This document shows positions 32,747 to 42,359 of a DNA stretch of 64,000 nucleotides, piece after piece (the first letter of the stretch is position 1; the number at the start of each line of letters is the position of its first letter). Position numbers and translations under genes: made by a program. Source of the DNA: JAEUOS01 sp965279115 (GTDB taxonomy: Bacteria > Pseudomonadota > Gammaproteobacteria > Burkholderiales > JAEUOS01); NCBI GenBank assembly GCA_965279115.1, contig OZ257137.1:1674001-1738000 (forward strand), read 5' to 3'. The notes beneath the pieces are model-generated. The model did no database searches and was not told the DNA's origin. It saw nothing but the letters and a program-made list of their open reading frames with translations.

Positions 32747-33517
32747 CTACTCCGGATCGGCCATCGCCTCACGGACGCTACGCTCGCTGTCGGCGGTGAA
32801 TCCGCCAATTTCGGCGGTCTTCCACCCCGAGCGGGCGGTCAGGCGGCGCCACCACTCGGCCACCAGCGGGCGCAGGTGCCCCGGACGTTCCTCCTCGAAG
32901 CGCACCACATACGGCGAGACATTGATGTCGGCCAGGGTGAAGCGCTGGCCGAAAATCCACGGCCCGCCGCTTTTCTGCAGGTAGCGCTCGATCTGCACGG
33001 TCATGTCTTCCAGGATGTCGAGCGCGGCGTCGATCTCGGCCTGCGTGAAGGGCTTCCTCGCCATGCGCGTCCACAGGTCGCGCCGCTCCTGGCTGGGAAT
33101 AGCCGCCAGCCTCGCCGCCAGTTCCTCGTCGGTCCACATTGCGGCCATCGGGCGCATCATCTGCGTCCAGTTGGGCTTTTGCACCGCCGGCAGGCACACA
33201 TCGTCGATGTACTTGGACCAGCGGCGCAATTCATGCCGGTCGAACGGGTCGTCGGGCATCAGGGGCGGCGCCGGATGCGCCTCGTCGAGATACTCGTTAA
33301 TGAGGTTGCTCTCGATCAGCGGGCGGCCGTCCACCACCAGGCAGGGCACGATGCCGGACGGGTTGAGGCGCTTGTACCAGTCAGTGTGATGCTGGAAGCG
33401 GTTGAGGTCGAGCACCAGGCCTTGGTACGTCAGGCCCTTTTCGGCCATGCAGAAGCGCACCTTGCGCGAGGCGCTCGAATTCCAGGCGTGATACAGAAGA
33501 AAGTCGGGCTGGGTCAT
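32747..33517 (-). CDS. Glutathione S-transferase family protein
   Basis: A 256-residue GST. The thioredoxin-like half runs from FLLYHAWNSSASRKVRFCMAEKG to NPSGIVPCLVVDGRPLIESNLINEYLDE (the cis-Pro and Glu-Ser motif that binds glutathione, near residues 52-75). An all-helical half with DINVSPYVVRFEE near 205 follows. It could detoxify electrophiles or assist a catabolic step. The start at 33517 is chosen over 33529 on family length. It is the downstream partner of no clear operon. Confidence 0.87.
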   Translation of the reverse strand: MTQPDFLLYHAWNSSASRKVRFCMAEKGLTYQGLVLDLNRFQHHTDWYKRLNPSGIVPCLVVDGRPLIESNLINEYLDEAHPAPPLMPDDPFDRHELRRWSKYIDDVCLPAVQKPNWTQMMRPMAAMWTDEELAARLAAIPSQERRDLWTRMARKPFTQAEIDAALDILEDMTVQIERYLQKSGGPWIFGQRFTLADINVSPYVVRFEEERPGHLRPLVAEWWRRLTARSGWKTAEIGGFTADSERSVREAMADPE

Positions 33518-33615
33518 GGGCGGTCGCATCGGTGCGCCTGCATCTTGCGGGATGCGCAGGTTACCGCATCGCTTCGCGGTGCCGCAATCCGCCCCGGCTC
33601 TTCAACACCGGGCCC

Positions 33616-34650
33616 TCAGCAGCCGGCCACGCACTTGCCCTTGCCGTCGAATTCCATGGTGCGGCCGCTCACCGCCAGGTGCGGCACCGGCCCCTTGAAC
33701 AACTTGATGATGGCCGCAGTACGCGACGCGGGCCTGAGCTTGCCGCCTTCGGTGGCCGCCTCGTTCACATGCGTCAGGATCACCGAGGCCGGCCGCACCA
33801 GGGTGTTGAGCACATGGGCGGATGAGCGCACCGTGCCGGCACTGGCGCCGAAGTTGAACACCGCCAGGTTGGCGCGGTGCAACTCATTGACCACCGTCTT
33901 CATCTCGGTATGGATGCCGGTGTCGCCCGACAGATACGCGGTGAGTCCGTTGCTGAACTTCACCACATAGCCGATCGGCGGCCCGGGGGCGATGCCGGTG
34001 CCCTCGGCTTCGACACTGGCGCGCTGCGCGTCCGAAAGCAGCGAGAGCGGCAGGTTATTCGCGTGCGCGGCATAGACGATGGTGATCTCCACACCCTGCG
34101 CGGCGCTCGCGGTTTTCGCCACGAAACCACCGCCAAGATGCGTGTTGGAGCGGCACACGGACTCCACCGGCACCGTGGTGACGCCATCCTTCTGCGGGCA
34201 GGCGGTGACCGGCTTGCCGCGGATGGTCTGCACCTTGCGGCCGATGAACACCCCCATGTCGGTGGTGGTCACCATGGCCGCGTTCTTTGCCGCGACGATC
34301 TCGGCGGTATTGGAATTCGGGCCGGCGGGAATGCGTTCGGATCCGGCGCAGGTGCCCGCCCCGATCGCCTTGAGCTTGAGGTCGCCGATGTGGTCGCCAT
34401 GCGCGTGGCTCAGCAGCACCACGTGGATATCGCCCAGGCGCGGGTCGTCGGCCCCGGTGACGGTCTGCCCGGCGTCATACAGGATGCGCACGCCGGTCGG
34501 ATCCTCGAAGATGGTGGCGCGGTCGTTGGCGCACAACTCGCCGGGGTGCGAACCCACCGGTGTGACCTTCACGTGCTGCGCCAATGCCGGCAGCACCGCC
34601 AGGCACAAGGCGGCGCACACGCCCCTGAAAAACATGATCGTGACCTTCAT
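33616..34650 (-). CDS. Secreted metallo-beta-lactamase-fold hydrolase
   Basis: A 344-residue protein with a signal peptide (MKVTIMFFRGVCAALCLAVLPALAQ) and the zinc motif VLLSHAHGDHIGDLKLK near residue 79. IVYAAHANNLPL near 191, YLSGDTGIHTE near 237 and ILTHVNEAATEG near 289 supply the other ligands. The mature part has four spaced Cys residues that may form disulfides, fitting a periplasmic location. The ATG at 34650 follows GGAGGGG. It is about 45 bp downstream of the carboxymuconolactone-decarboxylase-like gene. The substrate is unknown. Confidence 0.83.
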   Translation of the reverse strand: MKVTIMFFRGVCAALCLAVLPALAQHVKVTPVGSHPGELCANDRATIFEDPTGVRILYDAGQTVTGADDPRLGDIHVVLLSHAHGDHIGDLKLKAIGAGTCAGSERIPAGPNSNTAEIVAAKNAAMVTTTDMGVFIGRKVQTIRGKPVTACPQKDGVTTVPVESVCRSNTHLGGGFVAKTASAAQGVEITIVYAAHANNLPLSLLSDAQRASVEAEGTGIAPGPPIGYVVKFSNGLTAYLSGDTGIHTEMKTVVNELHRANLAVFNFGASAGTVRSSAHVLNTLVRPASVILTHVNEAATEGGKLRPASRTAAIIKLFKGPVPHLAVSGRTMEFDGKGKCVAGC

Positions 34651-34695
34651 GCCATCCCCTCCGTGGTCCAGCCCGCGGCGCCGGCGCCGCACCCT

Positions 34696-35310
34696 TTACT
34701 TGAGCGGCTTCTTGTTGCCGGCAGGCACCGGCACCTTCGCCACGTTGAGCGTCATCGACACGACCGTGTAGTAACCCGACGCGGCGATCATGTCCATGAC
34801 GCCCTGCTCGCCAAAGCATTCCACGGCACGCGCATAGGCACCATTGCTCACCTTTTTCTTGTGGTGCAGCTGGGTGCAGAACTCGTACACCGCGGCCTGC
34901 TCCCTGGTCATCTTCGACGGGCGCTTCTTCTTCGCCAGCGCCTCGATGATCCTGGGCTCAAGCCCGGCCTTCAATGCCAGTTCCGAATGCGCGAACCATT
35001 CGAATTGCGAGGTCCAGTAGCGCGCGGTGATCAGGATGGCCATCTCGTTGAGGTCCTGCGGCATCGAGGAGCCGAAGCGGATGTATTCGCCCACCTTCTG
35101 CAGGCGGTCGCCCAGGTCGGGGCTGCGCAGCCATGCATTGAACGGGCCGCGGTTGAGCGCGCTCGTCATTGAAGCCTTGGTCACATCGCCACCGCCGCGC
35201 GGACCGGACAGGAGCGACTTGAGCATCTTCGCCTGCGGCTTGGTCAGGGTCTCGGGCGTGAGAACTGGGAAACGGCTTGCGCCCCCCGATGTTGCGGACT
35301 TTTTGGTCAT
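34696..35310 (-). CDS. Carboxymuconolactone decarboxylase-like (AhpD-fold) protein
   Basis: A 204-residue protein of the CMD/AhpD superfamily. NRGPFNAWLRSPDLGDRLQKVG near residue 53 and EMAILITARYWTSQFEWFAHS near 89 with LALKAGLEP following are the helical core. The E-x-x-H type site of CMD is suggested by FEWFAHSELA, while the Cys-x-x-Cys of AhpD peroxidases is missing. It may act as a decarboxylase or lactone-ring enzyme of aromatic breakdown, or as a helper of unknown activity. The ATG at 35310 follows ACGGAGA. It is divergent from a Bug gene, with 110 bp between. Confidence 0.83.
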   Translation of the reverse strand: MTKKSATSGGASRFPVLTPETLTKPQAKMLKSLLSGPRGGGDVTKASMTSALNRGPFNAWLRSPDLGDRLQKVGEYIRFGSSMPQDLNEMAILITARYWTSQFEWFAHSELALKAGLEPRIIEALAKKKRPSKMTREQAAVYEFCTQLHHKKKVSNGAYARAVECFGEQGVMDMIAASGYYTVVSMTLNVAKVPVPAGNKKPLK

Positions 35311-35420
35311 GCGGAATCTCCGTTGTCTCTTTGGTAGTTTCGATAGGTGCGGCTGGCAGCGTACCATACGTGTTTTGCGGCGGATCAAACCGCCGACGAC
35401 AACTTTCCAGGAGACAACAC

Positions 35421-36386
35421 GTGAGCAAATGGATGCGCGCCGTCATCGCGTTCGCCCTGATCGGGTCGGCACCGACGACCACCTTGGCCCAGGCCTGGCC
35501 CAGCAAGCCGATCCGCATGGTCATTCCCTTCGCTGCCGCCGGGCCGGCCGACATGATCGGCCGCCCCACCGGGCAAAAGCTGTCCGAGATTCTCGGGCAG
35601 CCGGTGGTCATCGACAATCGAGGCGGGGCGGGCGGCAACGTCGGCGCGGCCGTAGTCGCGAAATCACCGCCGGACGGATACACCCTGCTTGTCACGACAT
35701 CCGCATTCGCGGTCAACGTCACCCTGGCACCCAACGGCGGCTACGACGCCGAACGCGACTTCATTCCGGTGGGCGTGATCGCCAAGCAGGCCAACCTGGT
35801 ATTCGTTCATCCGAGCGTGGCCGCGAAGAGCCTGTCCGAACTGCTGGCGCTGGCGAAGACAAGCAAGTTCTCCTACGCCACGCCGGGCAGCGGCACCACC
35901 CCGCACCTGACCGCGGAGAACCTGCTCAACCTGATCGGCAAGCTCGACATGACGGCCATCCACTATCGCGGCGCCGGTCCTGCGATCACCGCGGTGGTGG
36001 CTGGCGAACCTCTGGTGGGTGCGGGCGCCCTTTCAACCCCGTTGCCATTCGTGAAGTCGGGCAGGTTGAGAGCGCTGGCCGTTTCCAGCGCCACCCGCGT
36101 CGCCTCCCTTCCCGATGTGCCCACTTTCGCCGAGGCGGGCTTTCCGGGCATCACCGACGAGACCTGGATCGGCATGTTTGTGCCCGCCGGCACGCCGCCC
36201 GCGGTGGTGCAAAGGCTCAACGACGCCATCAACCAGATGCTGCAAACGGCCGACATGCGCGAACGCCTCGCCGGCATGGCCTTCGAGCCGGTGGGGGGTA
36301 CCTCACGTCAGTTCGGCGACTACGTGAAAACCGAGATCGTCAAGTGGGGCAAAGTGGTGCGCGACGGCAACATCAAGCCGGATTGA
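35421..36386 (+). CDS. Bug/TctC-family receptor
   Basis: A 321-residue receptor starting with GTG at 35421, preceded by CCAGGAG. Signal peptide: VSKWMRAVIAFALIGSAPTT then TLAQA. The mature part has WPSKPIRMVIPFAAAGPADM, with PFAAAG instead of P-x-P-A-G-G, then VIDNRGGAGGNVGAAVV near residue 64 and LPDVPTFAEAGFPGI near 228. It converges on an acyl-CoA-dehydrogenase-like flavoprotein gene with a palindromic terminator between. The same two families are also neighbours at 426-2640. Confidence 0.92.
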   Translation: MSKWMRAVIAFALIGSAPTTTLAQAWPSKPIRMVIPFAAAGPADMIGRPTGQKLSEILGQPVVIDNRGGAGGNVGAAVVAKSPPDGYTLLVTTSAFAVNVTLAPNGGYDAERDFIPVGVIAKQANLVFVHPSVAAKSLSELLALAKTSKFSYATPGSGTTPHLTAENLLNLIGKLDMTAIHYRGAGPAITAVVAGEPLVGAGALSTPLPFVKSGRLRALAVSSATRVASLPDVPTFAEAGFPGITDETWIGMFVPAGTPPAVVQRLNDAINQMLQTADMRERLAGMAFEPVGGTSRQFGDYVKTEIVKWGKVVRDGNIKPD

Positions 36387-36393
36387 TGGTGAT

Positions 36394-36412
36394 GGCCGGC
36401 GTGAGGCCGGCC
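36394..36412. terminator. Palindromic terminator between convergent genes
   Basis: GGCCGGC (36394-36400) and GCCGGCC (36406-36412) pair around a GTGAG loop in the 34-bp gap between two converging genes. It is GC-rich without a T-run and could serve both directions. Confidence 0.45.
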
Positions 36413-36420
36413 GCCACGCG

Positions 36421-37671
36421 TCACAGAAAGCGCGGGTTGGGCGTAAGGCCCAGGAAATGCTGCCCTGCCGTTTCCAGGTGCATGGGGCGCGACTGCACCT
36501 GCTGGGTAACCGCATGCATGTCGCGCAGGCGCCGCTCGAACGGATGGCTTTCGAAAATCGCCGTCGCGCCGGCATCGAAATACACGTCCTCCACCACCCT
36601 GGCCGCCTCGCTGACGGCGTAAGTCGAGGCCAGGCGCATGGTCATGCGGTGCTCGTAGGCATGCGCACCGGTCGCCACACAGCCCTCCCATGATTCGCGC
36701 AAGGTTTGCGTGAGCCACGCGCGCATGGACGCGATGCGCGCCTCCGACACCGCCACCCGGGTCTGGATGACCGCGCTGTCGCGCAGCATGACGTTTTGCC
36801 CGGAAGGGGTCTTTTCGCCGGCCAGCTTGATGAAGGAATCGAGCATCGCCCGCGCGATGCCCAGCGCCACCGCGGAAAACCCCGCCTGGTAGGCGATGGT
36901 GGGCGAAAACCGGAACAAGGGCCCGCTCTCGCGCCGCTCGGTCTCGACGTCCACGTGGCCGTCCTGGTTCAACTGCAGGTCATGCCCGACACCGCGCGGC
37001 ACTACCGCATGCTCGGCCGGCACGAACAGGTCCTTCACCGCATAGGTGTCGCTGCCGGTGCCGCGCAGGCCCAGCACATTCCACTTGTTGTCGACGATGG
37101 TGACGGCGCCGCGCGGAAACAGCGCGGTGCGCTCCCGCGCTGATCCATCCGCCTTTTTGCGCGGCGTGCCGGCCGCGTCGGTCACCTGGCAATGCCCGCC
37201 CAGCCAGGTGGAATGGCGGCTGCCGCTGCCAAAGCCCCACACCCCGGAAACACGCCAGCCGCCCTCGACCGGCGTCATTCGGCACGGCCCCTGCGGAAAG
37301 CCCCAAGCCAGCACCGCGCGCGGGTCGGCGAAAAGCTCCGCCGCCGCCTGCGGTGTCATGTAGGCGGCGGACATCGCGCAGGCATTGCTTTGCGCCACGC
37401 TCCATGCGGCGCTGGCGTCGCCGCGCGCCACGGCATACACCGCCTCGAAGAAGGTCGGCAGGTCGAGTTCGGCACCGCCCACCGAGCACGGCAAAAGCAT
37501 GCGAAAAATACGCGCGTCGAACAGCGCGTCCTGCACATCGGACGGCAGGCCCTTGGCCGCGTCAATGCGCGGCGCGGCGGCATCGAGGATGGGGGTCAGG
37601 GCACGCGCGCGCGCAACCCAGTCATGGCCGGCCGGGATGGTGGCGCCGGCCGGAAGGTCTTTTGGATTCAA
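36421..37671 (-). CDS. Acyl-CoA dehydrogenase-fold flavoprotein (monooxygenase-like)
   Basis: A 416-residue protein related to the one at 426-1619. FPQGPCRMTPVEGGWRVSGV followed by WGFGSGSRHSTWLGG near residue 140 is the flavin-side motif of two-component monooxygenases; GLRGTGSDTYAVKDLFVPAEH near 203 and the C-terminal FESHPFERRLRDMHAVTQQVQ with MHLETAGQHFLG are equivalent to acyl-CoA dehydrogenase parts. It lacks the Glu base of true dehydrogenases at the usual C-terminal site. It probably hydroxylates or oxidises a cyclic substrate with a reductase encoded elsewhere. Confidence 0.77.
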   Translation of the reverse strand: MNPKDLPAGATIPAGHDWVARARALTPILDAAAPRIDAAKGLPSDVQDALFDARIFRMLLPCSVGGAELDLPTFFEAVYAVARGDASAAWSVAQSNACAMSAAYMTPQAAAELFADPRAVLAWGFPQGPCRMTPVEGGWRVSGVWGFGSGSRHSTWLGGHCQVTDAAGTPRKKADGSARERTALFPRGAVTIVDNKWNVLGLRGTGSDTYAVKDLFVPAEHAVVPRGVGHDLQLNQDGHVDVETERRESGPLFRFSPTIAYQAGFSAVALGIARAMLDSFIKLAGEKTPSGQNVMLRDSAVIQTRVAVSEARIASMRAWLTQTLRESWEGCVATGAHAYEHRMTMRLASTYAVSEAARVVEDVYFDAGATAIFESHPFERRLRDMHAVTQQVQSRPMHLETAGQHFLGLTPNPRFL

Positions 37672-37735
37672 GCGGACTCCATCAACTCGATTTCAGGGCT
37701 TCAGCCATCGGCCAAAGATGCGGCTCAACCATTGA

Positions 37736-37753
37736 TTCTAGACCGCTCTAGAA
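37736..37753. repeat. TTCTAGA inverted repeat at the end of a minus-strand gene
   Basis: TTCTAGA-CCGC-TCTAGAA is a perfect 7-bp inverted repeat that includes the TAG stop of the secreted unknown protein. It sits 65 bp upstream of the flavoprotein start at 37671, so it may be a weak terminator or an operator. Confidence 0.4.
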
Positions 37754-38350
37754 GCAGTTCGGATCCTCGGTGGTGTGGCCGTTGACCAGCATCGCGTTCA
37801 TGACAGTCTGCAGTTCCGAGATCGGCAGGGGATTGTCCACCGGCCCGCGCCGCGCCGGCGTGTTCACCAGGCTCAGCAGCATCGGCAGCACAGCAAGCTG
37901 GCCGGCAGCGCCGCCGGGCGGCAACTGGCGCCTTGCGAAGTAAATGCCCTTCTTGCCGATATGCCGGGCCACCAATTCGTCGTAGGTGAGTGGCTTCGCG
38001 CCAGCACCGACCGGAGCCTCAAGCAGAAACTTGGCGACGCCGCTCGCACGTTGCGCATTCGGGGCATTGAGTTCCTGTTCGACGCCTACTTCAAGGATCG
38101 CCTGCCGGCCATCGCCGGCGCTTGTCTCGCGTCCCGATCCGTCAAGAAAATAGATGCGCCGCCCGGTCCCGACGAACACCTGGTCGGAGGCAGCGAGCTT
38201 CTGGTCCATGGTCACGAATTCGGGCACCAGCGACGCCACTAGCCCAGGGGACGCGCTTGACGCAGCGCCTGCCAGTTGGGCAATGGCCGATGATGTGGCT
38301 AGGCCGACCGCCACAGCCGAAAGCGAAACAACCCAGTGTCTAATGTGCAT
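37748..38350 (-). CDS. Secreted protein of unknown function
   Basis: A 200-residue protein I do not recognise. It has a signal peptide (MHIRHWVVSLSAVAVGLATS then SAIAQ). A middle stretch, DQVFVGTGRRIYFLDGSGRE, reads like one or two beta-strands of a repeat protein, and the C-terminus (LPISELQTVMNAMLVNGHTT) looks helical and ends in NCF. The start at 38350 is preferred to 38365, since AAGGT lies at fair spacing. It is 110 bp downstream of an acyl-CoA ligase gene on the same strand and could be the end of that operon. Confidence 0.6.
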   Translation of the reverse strand: MHIRHWVVSLSAVAVGLATSSAIAQLAGAASSASPGLVASLVPEFVTMDQKLAASDQVFVGTGRRIYFLDGSGRETSAGDGRQAILEVGVEQELNAPNAQRASGVAKFLLEAPVGAGAKPLTYDELVARHIGKKGIYFARRQLPPGGAAGQLAVLPMLLSLVNTPARRGPVDNPLPISELQTVMNAMLVNGHTTEDPNCF

Positions 38351-38460
38351 GGCACATACCTTCATCCAGAGAACCCGCCGCTCAATTGAAGCGGGCAGAC
38401 GTATTGCGAGCATTGCCGGCCTTCCCGGATCAGCTTGCCACACAAGTTTAGCGCGCCGGA

Positions 38461-40089
38461 CTACCGGCCCGAATCGGGCGCCTGCAAAACCTGCTCCCGC
38501 AACACCGCGCGCTGCACCTTGCCCGTGGTCGTCATCGGAAACCCTTCCACGATCACCACCCGTCGCGGGGTCTTGAAGCTGGCGATGCGGCCACTGCAGT
38601 AGGCGCGCACACTCTCCAGCGTTACCTCGCCCCCGGCGCGCGGAATCACGCAGGCTACCGGCGCTTCGCCCAGGCGCGCATCCGGCACACCGACGAGCTT
38701 CACCTGTGCGATATCCGGATGGCCTTCGAGAAAGGCTTCGACCTCGGTGGGGTCTACGTTCTCGCCGCCGACCTTGAGCATGTCCTTGTAGCGGCCCATG
38801 TAGCGCAGGAAACCATGGGCGTCGATCACCGCCATGTCGCCGGTGCGGAACCAGCGTTCGGCATCGAAAGCCCTGGCGGTTTCGTCGGGCTTGCCGTAGT
38901 AGCCCAGCATCACGCCGTAACCACGCACCCATAGTTCGCCGGGTACACCCGCAGCGGTGGGCGTGCCGGTCTCGAAATCGCGGGTCTGGTACTGGTAGCC
39001 GGGCATGGGGAAGCCCGAGCCGGTGCAGCGCTCGTCCTCACTCGCGTCGATGAAGCTGAGCGAAATGCCGGTGCCACCTTCGGAGCTGCCGTAGCCGGAA
39101 AAGCTGCGGCACAGTTCGCGGTTGACGCGGCGCGCGATCGGCTCCACGCCGGCGGCGCCGGCCGGCACCATGCCCAGACGCGCGCTGCGGTGATCGCGGG
39201 TCGCAAACGTGGGATGTTCAAGCATGTCGAAGTAGTGCGTGTCGAAACCCAGCAGCAGGCTGGCGCGCTCACGCTCGAGTTCTTCCAGCGCGACGCCGGC
39301 GTCGAAGCGGTCCATCAGCACCAGGCGCGCGCCCGACACCAGGAACAGCATGCCGCCCAGGTACAGCCCCATGCTGTGGAACAGCGGCAGGAAGAGCAGG
39401 ATGGCGTCGCGCGCGGTGATGCCCAGGCGGTTGGCACCGTCCGCCACGGTGCGCAGCATGGCGTGGGAATGCATGGCCCCCTTGGGCGAGCCGGTGGTGC
39501 CGGAGGTGTAGAGCATCAGCGCCGGCGCGGCCGGGTCTACCGCCTGCGCACGGGCATCGAGGGCCGCGTCATCCACGGCTGCGCCGGCAGCGAGGAGCGC
39601 GTTCCAGTCCAGCGCCGCCGGTGGTGCCGACCCGCCAAGCACGATCACGCGGCGGATGCGTGGATAACGGTTGCTGGCAATCGGCCCGGGCGCGTCGATC
39701 TCGGGCAGCAGTTCGCGCAGCATGGCCAGGTAGTCGGTGCCGCCGAACTCGCGTGCCATCACCAGGGTGGCGGCATCGGACTGGCGCAGCACATAGTCCA
39801 GGTCCACGCTGCGGAAGCGGGTATTGATGGGCACCAGCACCGCGCCGATCTTTGCCAGCCCGTAAAACGCATGCAACCATTCCAGGCTGTTGGGCATGAA
39901 CAGCATGGCATGCTCGCCAGGCGCGACGCCCAGCGCCATGAAGCCTTTGGCAACCTGCCGGGTGGAGCGCTGCAGGTCGGCGAAGGAGTGCCGCTGCCCC
40001 TGGAACACTACTGCCTCGCGCGTACCCATTGCCTCGGCGGCGCGGTCGGGCAGGTCGCCCAGGGTGCGTGCGGGCGCCGGGCGGCTCAT
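38461..40089 (-). CDS. Acyl-CoA ligase (AMP-forming)
   Basis: A 542-residue ANL enzyme. LMLYTSGTTGSPKGAMHSHA near residue 185 is the P-loop, SGYGSSEGGTGISLSF near 324 the adenine site, WFRTGDMAVIDAHGFLRYMG near 410 the hinge, and DMLKVGGENVDPTEVEAFLE near 435 the core motif; the C-terminal TTTGKVQR has the catalytic Lys. It would activate the acid brought in by the upstream importer. It overlaps the enoyl-CoA hydratase gene by 4 bp and is the last clear member of the minus-strand importer operon. Confidence 0.92.
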   Translation of the reverse strand: MSRPAPARTLGDLPDRAAEAMGTREAVVFQGQRHSFADLQRSTRQVAKGFMALGVAPGEHAMLFMPNSLEWLHAFYGLAKIGAVLVPINTRFRSVDLDYVLRQSDAATLVMAREFGGTDYLAMLRELLPEIDAPGPIASNRYPRIRRVIVLGGSAPPAALDWNALLAAGAAVDDAALDARAQAVDPAAPALMLYTSGTTGSPKGAMHSHAMLRTVADGANRLGITARDAILLFLPLFHSMGLYLGGMLFLVSGARLVLMDRFDAGVALEELERERASLLLGFDTHYFDMLEHPTFATRDHRSARLGMVPAGAAGVEPIARRVNRELCRSFSGYGSSEGGTGISLSFIDASEDERCTGSGFPMPGYQYQTRDFETGTPTAAGVPGELWVRGYGVMLGYYGKPDETARAFDAERWFRTGDMAVIDAHGFLRYMGRYKDMLKVGGENVDPTEVEAFLEGHPDIAQVKLVGVPDARLGEAPVACVIPRAGGEVTLESVRAYCSGRIASFKTPRRVVIVEGFPMTTTGKVQRAVLREQVLQAPDSGR

Positions 40090-40868
40090 TTCGGGCGCCC
40101 CTTGCCACCCACCCTGGCGCGGGCACGCGCGAAGCCTTCCTCGATGTCGCCGCCCAGGTGCGCGCGCATCGCGGCCTCGGTTTCCAGATTGGCGGCGGCA
40201 TGGAAGTCCAGGTCCAGCCCGGCGAGGATGGCCTGGCGGGTAAGCGCGATCTCGGCGCTGAAATGGCCGGCTATGGTGCGTGCGATACCGGCCGTTACCT
40301 CGGCCAACCGGTCGGCCGGCACCACCTGGTTGACCAGGCCCAGCGCGAGTGCCCGCTCGGCGTCGAAGTTCTCGCCCAGGTAGAGCAACTCGAAGGCGCG
40401 GCCCAACCCGACGATGCGGGTGATCATGTACATGCCGCCCAGGCTTGCGGTGGTGCCGAACGCGACTTCCGGCAGCCCCCACTTGGTGCCGGCGGCGGTA
40501 ATGCGCATGTCGCACAGCGCGGCCAGCACACAGCCGCCACCGATGGCCGCGCCGTGCACCTGCGCAATGAGCGGCTTTTCCAGCGCGCGCACGGCGCGCG
40601 ATATCGATCGTTCGATCGCCAGGCGGGTGGCGCGGTACTCGGTCTCGCTGCGCCTTTTCGGCATGTCGTTGACATCGCCACCCGCGCAGAACACCCGCCC
40701 GGCACCGCGCAGGATCACCACCTTCGCCGCGGTATCGGCATTGGCTTGATCCAGCGCGGTAGCGATGCCGAACAACAGGGCGTCGTCCATGGCGTTCAAC
40801 GCATCAGGGCGGTTGAGGGTCACGTAGCCGATCTCGCCCTCTTGCTGGTACAGCACGGCCGCGCCCAT
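40086..40868 (-). CDS. Enoyl-CoA hydratase/isomerase
   Basis: A 260-residue crotonase. ILRGAGRVFCAGGDVNDM near residue 54 and QVHGAAIGGGCVLAALCDMR near 105 form the oxyanion hole. TKWGLPEVAFGTTASLGG near 130 carries one catalytic Glu (PEV); the second position is Thr/Ala rather than Glu, so it may be an isomerase or a hydrolase-like member rather than a classic hydratase. The ATG at 40868 is 1 bp past the livF1 stop and the end overlaps the ligase gene by 4 bp, so all three are coupled. Confidence 0.88.
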   Translation of the reverse strand: MGAAVLYQQEGEIGYVTLNRPDALNAMDDALLFGIATALDQANADTAAKVVILRGAGRVFCAGGDVNDMPKRRSETEYRATRLAIERSISRAVRALEKPLIAQVHGAAIGGGCVLAALCDMRITAAGTKWGLPEVAFGTTASLGGMYMITRIVGLGRAFELLYLGENFDAERALALGLVNQVVPADRLAEVTAGIARTIAGHFSAEIALTRQAILAGLDLDFHAAANLETEAAMRAHLGGDIEEGFARARARVGGKGRPK

Positions 40869-40869
40869 C

Positions 40870-41588
<719 letters not shown>

Positions 41589-41592
<4 letters not shown>

Positions 41593-42359
41593 TGCATCTC
41601 CGCCACGCCGAGATAGGCGTCCACCACCGCCGGGTCGTGCACCAGGCCGTCGGCACGACCGTCGTAGATCTTGCGCCCGAAGCGCAGCACCACCGCGCGG
41701 TCGCAATAGCGGCCGACGATGCGCATGTTGTGCTCCACCAGCAGCACCGTGCAACGCTTGCGCACCTCGCCCGACACCAGGTCCATCATGCGCGTGGACT
41801 CCTCCAGCGAGAGGCCGGCCGCCGGCTCGTCGAGCAGCAGCAACTTGGGACCGGTGGCCAGCGCGATGGCCACCGTGAGCAGCTTGGCGATCCCGAGCGG
41901 CAGTTCGGCAGCGCGCTCATGGCGGTGCGCCGCGATACCCAGCAGCTCCAGCACGGCCTCGGCCTGCTGCGCCACACGGCGCACGTCGGCGCGACACGCT
42001 GCAGTGTTGAAGATGCCGCCGAAGAGCGCCAGGCGGGTATGGCGGTGCAGGCCCTGCACCACGTTCTCCAGCACGCTCATGTCGGGAAACAGGGTCACCA
42101 GCTGGAAGGTGCGCGCCACGCCCAGGCGCGCGAGCGCATGGCTGGATTTTCCGGTCACGTCGGCACCGGCCAGCTCGATGCGCCCGGCGGTGGGCGCGAA
42201 TACACCGGCGATGATGTTGAAAAGCGTCGATTTGCCGGCGCCGTTTGGGCCGACCAGGGCGATCAGCTCGCCCTCCTCGACCTCGAAGGACACGTCCGAC
42301 AGCGCCGCCAGCCCGCCAAAGCGCATGCTGACCTCGCGCACCGCCAGCACGGTGGTCAT
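41589..42359 (-). CDS. Branched-chain-type ABC importer ATPase, LivG-like
   Basis: A 256-residue ATPase with Walker A GPNGAGKSTLFNIIAGVFAP near residue 36, Walker B LLLLDEPAAGLSLEES near 161 and the switch His in LLVEHNMRIVG. The signature region reads ELPLGIAKLLTVAIAL instead of LSGGQ, a known looseness of LivG proteins. It overlaps livF1 and livM1 by 4 bp each. With LivF it forms the ATPase pair of the importer. Confidence 0.9.

Noticed and set aside
37736..37753. TTCTAGA inverted repeat as an insertion-sequence end
   Set aside because: There is no transposase or target duplication nearby; it is listed only as a repeat.
38351..38932. Upstream extension of the secreted unknown protein to 38932
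   Set aside because: It reads through the acyl-CoA ligase gene in another frame; the signal peptide at 38350 marks the true start.
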